From positions 1-36,829 of the forward strand of contig CAZGFD010000033.1 in the NCBI GenBank assembly GCA_964525045.1: DNA of 36,829 bases. The letters run 5' to 3'. The position numbers and the translations under genes are program-made. Shown in pieces: positions 15,719-24,044 of the stretch (the stretch's first letter is position 1; each line of letters opens with the position of its first letter). A model generated the notes under the pieces. That model was not told the origin of the DNA. It saw only the letters and a list, made by a program, of their open reading frames with translations, and did not search any database. The stretch is from G020348185 sp964525045. Lineage in GTDB: Bacteria; Nitrospirota; Nitrospiria; Nitrospirales; UBA8639.

Positions 15719-16507
15719 ATGCTTATTGACAGCCATGTCCACCTGGATGACCCCCGATACGATAGTGATCGAACCCAAATCTTAGCTCGAGGCCAGGAGG
15801 CAGGCGTTGGCGCCTTTGTGACCATCGGATGCGACCTTGCCACAAGCCGGGCTGCCGTTGCCTTAGCGAAAAGTCATTCCAATGTGTATGCGACCGTCGG
15901 TGTCCATCCACATGAAGTCAAACATATTGAAAATGGATGGTATGAGGAACTCAAACTTCTTTCACATCATCCGAAAGTCGTGGGGTTTGGAGAAATCGGG
16001 TTGGATTACCATTATGATTATTCCCCACGAGACGTTCAACGCCAGCGATTCCGGGAGCAAATCTCCGTCGCGCGAGAGCTTCACCTTCCTCTGGTGATTC
16101 ATACCCGGGAAGCCCAAGAGGACACAATTACCATTTTACGGGAAGAACTGGCTGCGGACGTCGGTGGAGTCTTCCATTGTTTTTCCGGCGATGCCTGGTT
16201 GGCAAAAGATGCGTTGGATTTAGGATTTCACATTTCCTTTTCGGGGATCATTACCTTTCAAAACGCCACCATGCTAAGAGAAATCGTCCCAACGATTCCG
16301 GACGATCGCCTCATGATTGAAACTGATGCCCCCTATCTCACCCCGGTTCCATTTCGTGGGAAACGCAATGAATCGGCTTATGTCAAATATGTTGCCGAAA
16401 AGATTGCGGAAATCAAAGAAGGCCCATCACCTTCAGCCTTCGAACGCATTGCCCGATTGACCTCTGAGAATACCAAACGACTCTTCAATATTTCCCAAGA
16501 TTCCTGA
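15719..16507 (+). CDS. tatD: TatD-family metal-dependent hydrolase/DNase
   Basis: A 262-residue TIM-barrel enzyme of the TatD group, which acts as a 3'-5' exonuclease and in some species in DNA repair or D-aminoacyl-tRNA quality control. Metal-site motifs: DSHVHLDD (4-11), the glutamate in GFGEIGLDYH (about 91-100), LVIHTRE (about 122-128), FHCFSGD (about 151-157) and ETDAPYLTP (about 199-207). Length and spacing are typical. AGGAGA precedes the ATG. Its 3' end overlaps the convergent NYN-domain gene by 23 bases. Confidence 0.92.
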   Translation: MLIDSHVHLDDPRYDSDRTQILARGQEAGVGAFVTIGCDLATSRAAVALAKSHSNVYATVGVHPHEVKHIENGWYEELKLLSHHPKVVGFGEIGLDYHYDYSPRDVQRQRFREQISVARELHLPLVIHTREAQEDTITILREELAADVGGVFHCFSGDAWLAKDALDLGFHISFSGIITFQNATMLREIVPTIPDDRLMIETDAPYLTPVPFRGKRNESAYVKYVAEKIAEIKEGPSPSAFERIARLTSENTKRLFNISQDS

Positions 16508-17018
16508 TCCGCTTCCGCTTGGCCTTTGGGAGTTTATGAGGATTCCCTTTTTTTTTCTCGCGATTCCTCATACTTTCTATTTCTTCATCTTTCGATTTTC
16601 CCATAGAACGGGAATTGGGTGGTGGGATAGGCCGCTTAATTTTTGGCCAAAATTCTTGCGAGGTAATGACCAGGGCTCCATGGGCTCGTGCCGTATTCAT
16701 CACTTCGTGGTCAGAGGAAACCACGACACACTGGCCTTTGAAATCACGGACCATTTTCTGGATGACCTGATCGGCTTGTTCCCCTTGGCGAGAAAATATC
16801 ACCGTGACCCCAGCCCGATGCTCCTGCCGTTGGACTCCCCCCACCTGACGCCAGGCATCGAACACAACGGTGACTCGATGGCCCATTCGCTGATGGTAGC
16901 GGTTCAGATCTTGCAATAACGATTCCCGAAGGATTTCTCCGTCCTGAGACCCTGTTGGTCCCATGCTCCCGGAAACCCCTAGAAGGTTGTACCCGTCAAT
17001 GATTATGTGATTTGACAT
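16485..17018 (-). CDS. YacP-like NYN-domain RNA-binding/endonuclease protein
   Basis: A 177-residue PIN-like (NYN) protein related to Bacillus YacP/Rae1, a ribosome-associated mRNA endonuclease. Acidic-site motifs are visible: HIIIDGYNLL (4-13), TVVFDAW (about 50-56), VIFSRQGEQADQVI (about 73-86) and VVVSSDHEV (about 97-105). The C-terminal 50 residues are very basic (REKKKGNPHKLPKAKRKR), suited to RNA binding. In Firmicutes yacP belongs to the ispD-ispF-cysE neighbourhood; here it lies apart from those genes. The tail overlaps tatD by 23 bases, tail to tail. Confidence 0.82.
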   Translation of the reverse strand: MSNHIIIDGYNLLGVSGSMGPTGSQDGEILRESLLQDLNRYHQRMGHRVTVVFDAWRQVGGVQRQEHRAGVTVIFSRQGEQADQVIQKMVRDFKGQCVVVSSDHEVMNTARAHGALVITSQEFWPKIKRPIPPPNSRSMGKSKDEEIESMRNREKKKGNPHKLPKAKRKRIRNLGKY

Positions 17019-17083
17019 GAGTGCCAGAGGCTATCGAAGAGGGGATTTTCCGTCAAGGTCGCATCGAAACTTGAAAATGATCC

Positions 17084-17121
17084 TTGACAAAAGCCCAAAC
17101 ATCTGAGAAATATCTAGATAT
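17084..17121 (+). promoter_or_regulatory. Candidate promoter with palindrome before the amidase gene
   Basis: TTGACA at 17084-17089 is a perfect -35 box. About 18 bases later comes an AT-rich stretch (AAATAT) that could serve as -10, within or touching the perfect 12-base palindrome ATATCTAGATAT (17110-17121), a possible operator. The amidase ATG follows 13 bases later, so the leader would be very short. Confidence 0.35.
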
Positions 17122-17134
17122 CCCTCATTAAGTT

Positions 17135-18406
17135 ATGACCTCGTATTTACGACTCACTTCCGTTGCCCTTCTGATCCTATTGGTGGCTCCCTCTTCCCTT
17201 TTTGGAAGAAGCGGGGACTATCATTCGACGCCTTTTTTTCAGGCCTCCCAGGACTCCTTTGTCCAACTGGTTGCCAGGAAGAAGTCCAAGGGGTCCTCAA
17301 AAACTTCATACTCGGTTATTCACAACGTTCGGTACCATGAACATTCCCGATATACCCGTGTCGTCTTGGACCTGAAAAAAGCTGCGGACTACACGACGAA
17401 TCAAACGAAGAATCCTCCCCAAGTCACCCTTACCCTCAAGAAAGCCATTTTAGGAAAGAAGAGTCGGAAGGGATTTCATTCCGCCGGATTTCCCACTACT
17501 CTGAAAGTTTGGGAATCCAAACCCCACGGGGTTACGATCACCCTTGATATGCAGTCGCTCTCAAAATATAAGATCCTGGCCTTACGGAAACCCCACCGAT
17601 TAGTCCTCGATCTTTATCCGGCCCCTCCTCAAACCCGGCAGGTGAAGGTACCGACGACCAAACCCAGTCCGCCTCCGGCAATCGTTCAGCCCATCCTCCC
17701 ACCGGCAAACCTCCGTTCAGGAAAAAGAATGTTGATTGTTCTGGACCCGGGTCATGGAGGGAAAGACCCGGGAGCCCTTGGACGAAAAGGGACGCGAGAA
17801 AAGGATATTGTTTTAAAAATCGCCAAGCTGGTCAAGGAAAAAATTCAAAAACGAATGGACGCAAAGGTGTTGTTAACCCGTGATAAAGATGTGTTTATCA
17901 AATTGGAAGACCGGGCAGAGTTTGCCAACAGCAAGAAAGCTGACCTTTTCGTGTCAATCCACGTCAATTCACATCGGTCCCGAAAAATCAAAGGAATGGA
18001 AGTCTACCATTTTGGAGAGGCAAGTGATCCCCGCTCCCTTGAAGTAGCGGCCCGCGAGAACGGAACGCCCCTGGAAGAAAATGGACCAGCTTGGCAATTT
18101 ATTTTAGCTGATAAACTGAACGACAAGAAAATCGAAGACTCTCAGGAGCTGGCCTGGACGACCCAGAACGCCCTCGTTAAATATATGAAAACACATTACA
18201 AAGTTAAAGATCATGGGGTTAAAACGGCGCCATTTTTTGTTCTCCGCATGACCACCATGCCGAGTATTCTTGCCGAACTCGCCTTTGTCTCGAATCCTAC
18301 TGAAGAGAAGTTGTTAAGAAGTAAGACCTACCAAAACCGGGTGGCGGAGGGGATTTTTAAGGGCATCAACGCCTATATCCAACCGCTCCGTACGGCCGCA
18401 CGGTAA
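17135..18406 (+). CDS. amiC: Periplasmic N-acetylmuramoyl-L-alanine amidase with AMIN domain
   Basis: A 423-residue cell-wall hydrolase that cleaves the amide between MurNAc and L-alanine during septum splitting. A signal sequence occupies about 1-24 (LTSVALLILLVAPSSLFG). An AMIN targeting domain runs about 58-168 (VRYHEHSRYTRVVLDL; PHRLVLDLYPA). A proline-rich linker (about 170-195) leads to an Amidase_3 catalytic domain. Zinc ligands are visible: His in LDPGHGGKDPGA, Glu in GTREKD, His in VSIHVNS; the catalytic Glu is in ILAELAFVSN near the end. Architecture equals AmiC/AmiB. A CDS start at 17135 puts the signal peptide right at the N-terminus. Confidence 0.9.
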   Translation: MTSYLRLTSVALLILLVAPSSLFGRSGDYHSTPFFQASQDSFVQLVARKKSKGSSKTSYSVIHNVRYHEHSRYTRVVLDLKKAADYTTNQTKNPPQVTLTLKKAILGKKSRKGFHSAGFPTTLKVWESKPHGVTITLDMQSLSKYKILALRKPHRLVLDLYPAPPQTRQVKVPTTKPSPPPAIVQPILPPANLRSGKRMLIVLDPGHGGKDPGALGRKGTREKDIVLKIAKLVKEKIQKRMDAKVLLTRDKDVFIKLEDRAEFANSKKADLFVSIHVNSHRSRKIKGMEVYHFGEASDPRSLEVAARENGTPLEENGPAWQFILADKLNDKKIEDSQELAWTTQNALVKYMKTHYKVKDHGVKTAPFFVLRMTTMPSILAELAFVSNPTEEKLLRSKTYQNRVAEGIFKGINAYIQPLRTAAR

Positions 18407-18425
18407 ATCCACATTGCATTGAAAA

Positions 18426-18498
18426 TTTGTAGTCGCAGCATCTTATGCTGCTCCCCTCGGGTGTTAGAAGAAGCGCCATGAGATGGCGCAGCTACAAA
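18426..18498. repeat. Twin-hairpin REP/MITE-like element, copy 2
   Basis: The compact copy begins TTTGTAGTC, then hairpin GCAGCAT-CTT-ATGCTGC (18435-18451), a 21-base spacer, and hairpin GCGCCAT-GAG-ATGGCGC (18473-18489), ending AGCTACAAAA. Outer TTTGTAG and CTACAAA are perfect complements. It lies between the amidase and truA genes and differs from copy 1 mainly by a much shorter centre. Confidence 0.8.
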
Positions 18499-18597
18499 AA
18501 GATCGGGCCATTCACGTGGTATGATAATGGTCTTGGCCGGATTTGGCTTGAGAAACGAGAACCACCCACATTTGTCCTTGGGGCCTTTTTACTTCTG

Positions 18598-19332
18598 ATG
18601 AACGTCATCAAACTCACCTTGGAGTACGATGGGACGGCCTATGCCGGATGGCAACGACAACCGGATCAACCGACGGTCCAGTCCGTCCTTGAGAAAGTTC
18701 TGGCCCAAATCACACAAACCCCCCTTTCCACTGTGGCCGCTGGACGTACCGACGCCGGGGTTCATGCACTTGGACAAGTCGTCAGTTTTCGCTCAGAGAA
18801 AATTCTGACAGTGCATGAATGGCGCCGGGCCCTGAATGGATTGCTTCCCCGGGACATCGCCGTCCAAGCCATTGAAGTCGCCCCGGAGCATTTTCATCCC
18901 CGCTATAGTGCCATTGGAAAGATCTATGAGTATCAAATCCTCAATTCACCCTATCGTTCGGCTCTGAATGTTCACCGGGTATGGCATATTCCTAAACCCC
19001 TGGATGTTTCCGCTATGGATCTGGCTTCAAATTTTTTCTTGGGAAAACATGACTTCTCCTCTTTTCAATGTTCCCCCACGGATAATGACAACCCCTTCTG
19101 CCACGTCGAGCGGTGTGCCGTGACCCACAAATCACCACTTCTTTTTATCACCATTCAGGCCGACCGTTTTTTAAAACAAATGGTTCGCACAATGGTGGGC
19201 ACCCTCGTGGAAGTGGGCCAGGGCCACCGCCTGCCCTCAGACATTAAAGGCATCTTACAACTTGCCGATCGACGGGCCGCCGGGAAAACAGCCCCACCCC
19301 ATGGGTTATATCTGGTAAAAGTTCTCTATTAA
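18598..19332 (+). CDS. truA: tRNA pseudouridine synthase TruA
   Basis: A 244-residue enzyme that converts uridines 38-40 of the tRNA anticodon stem to pseudouridine. The start motif VIKLTLEYDGTAYAGWQRQ (3-21) and the catalytic aspartate in AGRTDAGVHALGQV (about 49-62) are intact. Later hallmarks are HFHPRYSAIGKIYEYQI and RFLKQMVRTMVGTLVEVG. The ATG at 18598 starts the fold directly; the open frame extends upstream through the twin-hairpin repeat to 18445, but that extension reads repeat sequence and is not conserved protein. Confidence 0.93.
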   Translation: MNVIKLTLEYDGTAYAGWQRQPDQPTVQSVLEKVLAQITQTPLSTVAAGRTDAGVHALGQVVSFRSEKILTVHEWRRALNGLLPRDIAVQAIEVAPEHFHPRYSAIGKIYEYQILNSPYRSALNVHRVWHIPKPLDVSAMDLASNFFLGKHDFSSFQCSPTDNDNPFCHVERCAVTHKSPLLFITIQADRFLKQMVRTMVGTLVEVGQGHRLPSDIKGILQLADRRAAGKTAPPHGLYLVKVLY

Positions 19333-19483
19333 GTTTCGGCAATTGGAACCTGGCGCTCCTCTTTCTTTTCCCCTGAACCAATACAGGATGACATGAGGTT
19401 CAACAGAGCGCTGAGAACGCCCAATTCATGATACAATAGTAACGACGGCTCTATCATTCCTTTTATCACCACGGAAGATTTCC

Positions 19484-20755
19484 ATGAGTATTTCAATAAT
19501 CCCCGAGCTTGACCAACCTGAATTCCGCTTGGCTGTGGCTCAATTCGATCAGGCAGCGAAAGCCATGCATTTGGATCCAAACCTGCACGAACGGCTGAAG
19601 TCTCCACAAAGGTCCCTCTCTGTGAGCCTTCCGGTTCGGATGGACGATGGAAATGTCAGGGTGTTCATGGGATATCGGGTACAACATGATTCCGCCCGAG
19701 GCCCTTCAAAGGGTGGTATTCGATATCATCAGGATGTCAATCTTGGAGAGGTCGCCGCCTTAGCCATGTGGATGACATGGAAAACCGCTCTGGCCGGCCT
19801 GCCATTCGGGGGAGCCAAGGGTGGCATTACGGTTGATGCGGCTGACTTATCCCCCGGTGAACTCGAACGTTTGACGAGGCGCTACGCCGCAGAAATTTTC
19901 CCTATTATCGGACCGGATAAGGACATTCCCGCTCCGGACATTGGAACGAACCCTCAAGTGATGGCCTGGCTGATGGACACCTATAGCCAACAGGTTGGCT
20001 ATGCGGTGCCTGGGGTTGTCACAGGAAAACCCCTCTCTATCGGGGGAAGTTTAGGACGAGAGGAGGCCACTGGGCGTGGCGTGGTCGATGTCACCCTCGA
20101 GGCACTGAAACATCTGAAGATCAATCTCGATGACACCTCCGTGGCCATTCAAGGGTTTGGAAATGTCGGAGCCCACACCGCTCAGATCATGAGCCAAATC
20201 GGAGCCAAAGTCGTGGCAATCAGCGACCATAGAGGAGGAATCTATAATCCTCATGGATTAGACATAGCGGAAATTATTCGAATTTACAAAGAAGACGGTC
20301 AACAAATCCACACCATGAAGTTCGGAGACCAGGTAACCAACGAAGAATTACTCACCGTTAATTGTACCGTTCTCATACCCGCTGCCGTGGCTGAACAAAT
20401 CACGAATAAAAATGCCGATCGACTGAAGTGCCGCATTGTAACAGAAGCAGCCAATGGGCCGACGACTCTCGAAGCCGATCAAATATTGGCAGAGAAAGGG
20501 ATTTTTTCTATCCCTGATATTTTGGCGAATTCAGGCGGGGTGATCGTGTCGTACTTCGAATGGATTCAGGATGTCCAGCGTTTCTTCTGGAACGAAAAGG
20601 ATATTCGGGATCGCCTGAAAGACATTTTGGCCTCCGCCTTTCACCGAACCCTCTCATTTTCTCAGACGCAAAAGACCAACATGCGAATGGCGGCACTGAT
20701 AAACGGAATTGATCGAGTCGCTCAGGCCCACCAGGCCAGGGGGTTGTATCCGTAG
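19484..20755 (+). CDS. gdhA: Glutamate dehydrogenase (Glu/Leu/Phe/Val dehydrogenase family)
   Basis: A 423-residue enzyme interconverting glutamate and 2-oxoglutarate plus ammonium with NAD(P). The substrate domain shows YRVQHDSARGPSKGGIRYH (about 64-82), the catalytic lysine region WKTALAGLPFGGAKGG and DKDIPAPDIGT. The Rossmann domain has IQGFGNVGAHTA (about 222-233) and an acidic/histidine residue after the second strand (AISDHRGG), which does not settle the NAD/NADP preference. EAANGPTT and ANSGGVIVSYFEW are family signatures. The length fits the hexameric group. GGAAG stands before the ATG. It may assimilate or release ammonium, a choice not readable from sequence. Confidence 0.9.
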   Translation: MSISIIPELDQPEFRLAVAQFDQAAKAMHLDPNLHERLKSPQRSLSVSLPVRMDDGNVRVFMGYRVQHDSARGPSKGGIRYHQDVNLGEVAALAMWMTWKTALAGLPFGGAKGGITVDAADLSPGELERLTRRYAAEIFPIIGPDKDIPAPDIGTNPQVMAWLMDTYSQQVGYAVPGVVTGKPLSIGGSLGREEATGRGVVDVTLEALKHLKINLDDTSVAIQGFGNVGAHTAQIMSQIGAKVVAISDHRGGIYNPHGLDIAEIIRIYKEDGQQIHTMKFGDQVTNEELLTVNCTVLIPAAVAEQITNKNADRLKCRIVTEAANGPTTLEADQILAEKGIFSIPDILANSGGVIVSYFEWIQDVQRFFWNEKDIRDRLKDILASAFHRTLSFSQTQKTNMRMAALINGIDRVAQAHQARGLYP

Positions 20756-20766
20756 GTTTTGAAGAA

Positions 20767-20783
20767 GTTTCGGGTTTCGGGTT
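20767..20783. repeat. GGGTTTC-type heptamer repeat, site 4
   Basis: GTTTCGGGTTTCGGGTT, about two and a half units, lies 12 bases after the glutamate dehydrogenase stop in the gap shared with the convergent aldolase gene. Same unit and phase as site 2. Confidence 0.65.
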
Positions 20784-20847
20784 AACGAAGCTTACTTTTA
20801 ATCTTCCTTACCGTCAGTAATTAAACCAATACTTTAATTTATAAGGT

Positions 20848-21789
20848 TTACTTTAACTCTCCGGCATAGATCCTCATTATCGTTCCCAGGAATTCAAGGG
20901 CTTGAGGTTTGGCGCGCTGGAATGAATTCCTCCCGATGATTGAGCCAAAGCCTCCTCCATCTCGAATCGCTCGAGCCTCATCGAACATTTTTTGGTCTTC
21001 TCCCTTTGCCCCTCCACTGAAGATGACAATCCTTCGACCGTTGAAGGCACTTTGAACCACATGGCGGACCCGGTCAACCGGAGATGCAATAGGAATTTTT
21101 TCAGACTCATACACTTTTTTGGCTGCAGCCTGTTCGATATGCTCAGATGGCATTTTCACTTTGATAATATGGGCACCGAGTTGTGCCGCAATTTGCGCAG
21201 CATAGGCAGCGACATCAATAGCCGTTTCTCCCTCTTTGCTTAAGCCTGCCCCACGGGGATAGGACCACACCACGACCGCCAACCCATAAGACTTGGCTTC
21301 CTCCGCAATCTCTCTCAGATGTTGATACATGTGTTGGGCATTGGCAGAGCCGGGGTATATGGTGTACCCCACCGCGCAACAACCCAGTCTTAAGGCATCC
21401 TTGACACTTCCGGTAATAGCCGAATTCGGGTCTTTGGTTGCAAAAAGCGAGTCATTATTGTTCAGTTTGAGAATCAGCGGAATCTGTCCGGCAAATTCAG
21501 CAGCTCCACCCTCCAAAAACCCAAGAGGTGCCGCGTAAGCGTTACAACCGGCCTCAATTCCCAACTCAAAGTGATAATGAGGATTATAACCTCCCGGATT
21601 CACGGCAAAACTCCGAGCCGGACCATGTTCAAATCCCTGATCAACGGGTAAAATCACTAATCGACCTGTGCCCTTTAAGCGCCCGCTCATTAAGAGTCGC
21701 GCAATATTTGTCAGAATCCCCGGACTTGCCCCTTCATAACAACTCAAAATCTCTTTCACCCGTTTAGTGATGTACATAGATTCGGTCAC
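20848..21789 (-). CDS. fbaB: Class I fructose-bisphosphate aldolase (FbaB/DhnA type)
   Basis: A 313-residue Schiff-base aldolase of the archaeal/bacterial type, interconverting fructose-1,6-bisphosphate with dihydroxyacetone phosphate and glyceraldehyde-3-phosphate. Motifs: VILPVDQGFEHGPARSF near the N-terminus, LKLNNNDSL, the YPRGAG substrate region, the Schiff-base lysine area AHIIKVKMPSE, and the phosphate loops VIFSGGAKG and GFGSIIGRNSFQR. I chose the GTG at 21789 because GGAGGG stands 8 bases in front of it; an ATG at 21804 contains that ribosome site inside the coding frame and has no site of its own. It belongs to glycolysis/gluconeogenesis and fits supply of sugar phosphates to the glycogen and mannose pathways. 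Confidence 0.88.
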   Translation of the reverse strand: MTESMYITKRVKEILSCYEGASPGILTNIARLLMSGRLKGTGRLVILPVDQGFEHGPARSFAVNPGGYNPHYHFELGIEAGCNAYAAPLGFLEGGAAEFAGQIPLILKLNNNDSLFATKDPNSAITGSVKDALRLGCCAVGYTIYPGSANAQHMYQHLREIAEEAKSYGLAVVVWSYPRGAGLSKEGETAIDVAAYAAQIAAQLGAHIIKVKMPSEHIEQAAAKKVYESEKIPIASPVDRVRHVVQSAFNGRRIVIFSGGAKGEDQKMFDEARAIRDGGGFGSIIGRNSFQRAKPQALEFLGTIMRIYAGELK

Positions 21790-21868
21790 GAGTCGTCCCT
21801 CCATTTGTGTTCATTTATAGTCAAGGTCATACCCCAATTACCCAAAAAGTCATGCCTCATTCAGAATT

Positions 21869-22519
21869 TTATTGCGGATTCGGATTGCTCGGATTTTCGA
21901 CTTGTTTTCGCAAATCGATCAATTCCCGTTCCATGGCCTCAAACCGCTCGGCAATCGGATCCGGAATATTGGTGTGATCCATCGTCGCCTCAGGAAGTCG
22001 CTCGCCATCAGTTTTGACAATACGACCGGGATTGCCAACGACGGTCGAATTGGGCGGGACGGATCGGAGGACCACTGCATTTGCTCCCACCTTCACATTG
22101 TCCCCAATGCGGATTCCCCCCAACACTTTGGCTCCTGCGCCCACAACCACATGATTACCCAAGGTAGGATGCCGCTTTCCCCGTTCTTTTCCGGTTCCGC
22201 CTAATGTGACCCCCTGAAACAAGGTGACAAAGTCTCCTATCTCCGTGGTTTCCCCAATTACAACCCCCATGCCGTGATCAATAAAAAACCCCGTGCCGAT
22301 CTTTGCTGCGGGATGAATTTCAACTCCCGTGAGCCATCGAGCGATTTGCGAAAGGAACCTCGGGAAAAAGGGGATCTTATGGGACAAAAGCCAATGAGCC
22401 ACCCGATACGCCAACAGGGCATGAAAACCGGAATAGGTAAAGAACACCTCTAACCGACTGGTGGCTGCCGGGTCACGTTCCAAAGCCGCTTTAAAATCTC
22501 GTGAAATAGAGTTAAACAT
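21869..22519 (-). CDS. cysE: Serine O-acetyltransferase CysE
   Basis: A 216-residue enzyme that acetylates L-serine to O-acetylserine for cysteine synthesis. A short helical N-terminal part (SRDFKAALERDPAA) is followed by the left-handed beta helix: VEIHPAAKIGTGFFIDHGMGVVIGETTEIGD, with the catalytic His in the IDHG segment, then GVTLGGTGKERGKRHPTLGNHVVVGAGAKVLGG. The C-terminal tail with DPIAERFEAMERELIDLRKQ may form a coil. The short N-terminus matches the Firmicutes/plant-microbe type. It is next to ispF, as in Bacillus, but gltX is not between them. Confidence 0.92.
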   Translation of the reverse strand: MFNSISRDFKAALERDPAATSRLEVFFTYSGFHALLAYRVAHWLLSHKIPFFPRFLSQIARWLTGVEIHPAAKIGTGFFIDHGMGVVIGETTEIGDFVTLFQGVTLGGTGKERGKRHPTLGNHVVVGAGAKVLGGIRIGDNVKVGANAVVLRSVPPNSTVVGNPGRIVKTDGERLPEATMDHTNIPDPIAERFEAMERELIDLRKQVENPSNPNPQ

Positions 22520-22595
22520 ATAAGATCAATTGATAGGCAAAAGACCGTTCTTCAACTTTGGACGTTGAACAAAAGACGTTGTCCCTTCTCCTGCA

Positions 22596-23084
22596 TCACG
22601 CTATCTTCTCAATTAAACATACCGCTTGGGCGGCCATACCCTCGCCTCGGCCGATCAGGCCCAGTCCTTCACCACTTTTGACTTTGACATTTATTTGATT
22701 CCGGTCCACTTTCAACACTTCCGCCATGGAACGTTCAATTTTCTCAAGGTAGGGTCCTAGTCGCGGGGCTTGGGCCAGGATGACAGTATCAAGATTAACA
22801 AGCCGAAACCCCTTATTTGCAAGTGATTCCCCAATATCTTTCAGCATAGACAAGCTGGAGAGGTCCTTATATCGCGCATCGGAACTTGGATATTTTCCGC
22901 CAATGTCCCCCTCCCCCATCGCCCCGAGTAACGCGTCACAAACAGCGTGAACCAACGCATCGGCATCGGAATGTCCGTCCAATCCATGGGTATGCTGAAT
23001 TTCAATCCCCCCTAAGATCAACCGACGCCCCTTTCGCAGGGGATGAACATCATATCCTTGACCAATTCTCATTTGTCTTACCAT
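22596..23084 (-). CDS. ispF: 2-C-methyl-D-erythritol 2,4-cyclodiphosphate synthase IspF
   Basis: A 162-residue homotrimeric MEP-pathway enzyme that forms the cyclic diphosphate. Zn ligands appear in IGQGYDVHPL (Asp and His) and in the DGHSDADALVHAVCDALLGA segment. Other family marks are GDIGGKYPSSD and INVKVKSGEGLGLIGRGEGMAA at the end. Start ATG at 23084 or 23072; both precede the conserved MRIGQGYDVH. It is downstream of ispD on the same strand but separated by a 261-base gap that carries a GC-rich hairpin repeat. Confidence 0.95.
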   Translation of the reverse strand: MVRQMRIGQGYDVHPLRKGRRLILGGIEIQHTHGLDGHSDADALVHAVCDALLGAMGEGDIGGKYPSSDARYKDLSSLSMLKDIGESLANKGFRLVNLDTVILAQAPRLGPYLEKIERSMAEVLKVDRNQINVKVKSGEGLGLIGRGEGMAAQAVCLIEKIA

Positions 23085-23262
23085 TAAGCCTAACAGGATT
23101 TTAGAGGTTTTGCATGTTGCGGAGCAGGTATTGTACCCGAAAAAGGATTCTAGGATTATTCCCTTTCTCCCCTACTCCGATTGCCAATTGGATAGAAAAT
23201 TCCATCAAAGATGAGTGTCAATTAGTATTGTCTCGAATGTCCCTTGGCAATTTGTTGCTGCC

Positions 23263-23315
23263 ACCCTCACCCTAACCCTCTCCCTCGTAGGGCGAGGGAA
23301 GGATCGAGGGGAGAG
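23263..23315. repeat. GC-rich CCCTCTCCC-type hairpin repeat, copy B
   Basis: Starting with CCCTCACCCTAACCCTC, this stretch can pair CCCTCTCCCTCG with CGAGGGGAGAGGG, with one bulged base, around GTAGGGCGAGGGAAGGAT. It shares vocabulary with copy A at 47-68 and sits between ispD and ispF. Confidence 0.65.
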
Positions 23316-23345
23316 GGAAGGATTCTAGCGAATGAGAAGGCCAAT

Positions 23346-24044
23346 TTAACTCTTTCGGCTGGCGAGGATAGCTTCTCCGAGTTGTAAATCTTCAGGCCTG
23401 GTCATCTTGATATTCGTAGAACTCCCCTGGACGACGGAGACGGGATATCCAAGCTGTTCGATGAGTGCGGCGTCATCGGTGGCCTCCAGACTTTTCGTTT
23501 CTGCCAATTGATGCGCTTCTACAAGCCAGGAAAACTGAAACACCTGCGGGGTTTGAATTAACCACAAGGGATCCCGGCTGAGCGTCTCTTGAATGCGACC
23601 TGTGGCATCCACCCGTTTGACCGTATCCGGCATCGGTATCGCGACGACGGCCCCGCCGACCTGATAGGCCATTTCCAGCACATGATTCACCACTGGGACC
23701 GTCACAAAGGGCCTCGCCGCATCATGAACAAGGACAAACTCAGGTGACGGGGTAACCGCAGAAAGGGCATTCCGCACGCTGTCCTGACGACGGCGACCGC
23801 CGCCAACGACCTGAGAAACCTTTTTAATGCCGAATCCCTGGACAATGTCTTCCCGGCAATACCTCAGATCCGCCTCCGGCACCGCGACGACAATTTCCGT
23901 GATCGCTTCAATCGCATCAAGAATGCGAAGTGAATACACAAGGAGAGGAACACCACCTAGCTTGAGGTATTGTTTGGGGACGTTTCCGCCCATTCTGGTC
24001 CCCAGACCAGCGGCCGGAATCACAGCGGCAACGTGATTAGACAC
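23346..24044 (-). CDS. ispD: 2-C-methyl-D-erythritol 4-phosphate cytidylyltransferase IspD
   Basis: A 232-residue enzyme that joins CTP and MEP in the non-mevalonate isoprenoid route. The CTP loop is AAVIPAAGLGTRMGGNVPKQYL (about 5-26; catalytic Arg and Lys present). VGGGRRRQDSVRNAL, LVHDAARPFV, the TPQVF motif and TDDAALIE follow in canonical order. The start is GTG, overlapping the stop of the PIN/TRAM gene by 8 bases (GTGTCTAA), so the two are translationally coupled, as in the Bacillus yacL-ispD pair. Confidence 0.94.
   Translation of the reverse strand: MSNHVAAVIPAAGLGTRMGGNVPKQYLKLGGVPLLVYSLRILDAIEAITEIVVAVPEADLRYCREDIVQGFGIKKVSQVVGGGRRRQDSVRNALSAVTPSPEFVLVHDAARPFVTVPVVNHVLEMAYQVGGAVVAIPMPDTVKRVDATGRIQETLSRDPLWLIQTPQVFQFSWLVEAHQLAETKSLEATDDAALIEQLGYPVSVVQGSSTNIKMTRPEDLQLGEAILASRKS

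Noticed and set aside
18445..18597. N-terminal extension of TruA
   Set aside because: The extension translates the twin-hairpin repeat and intergenic DNA; the conserved TruA fold starts at 18598.
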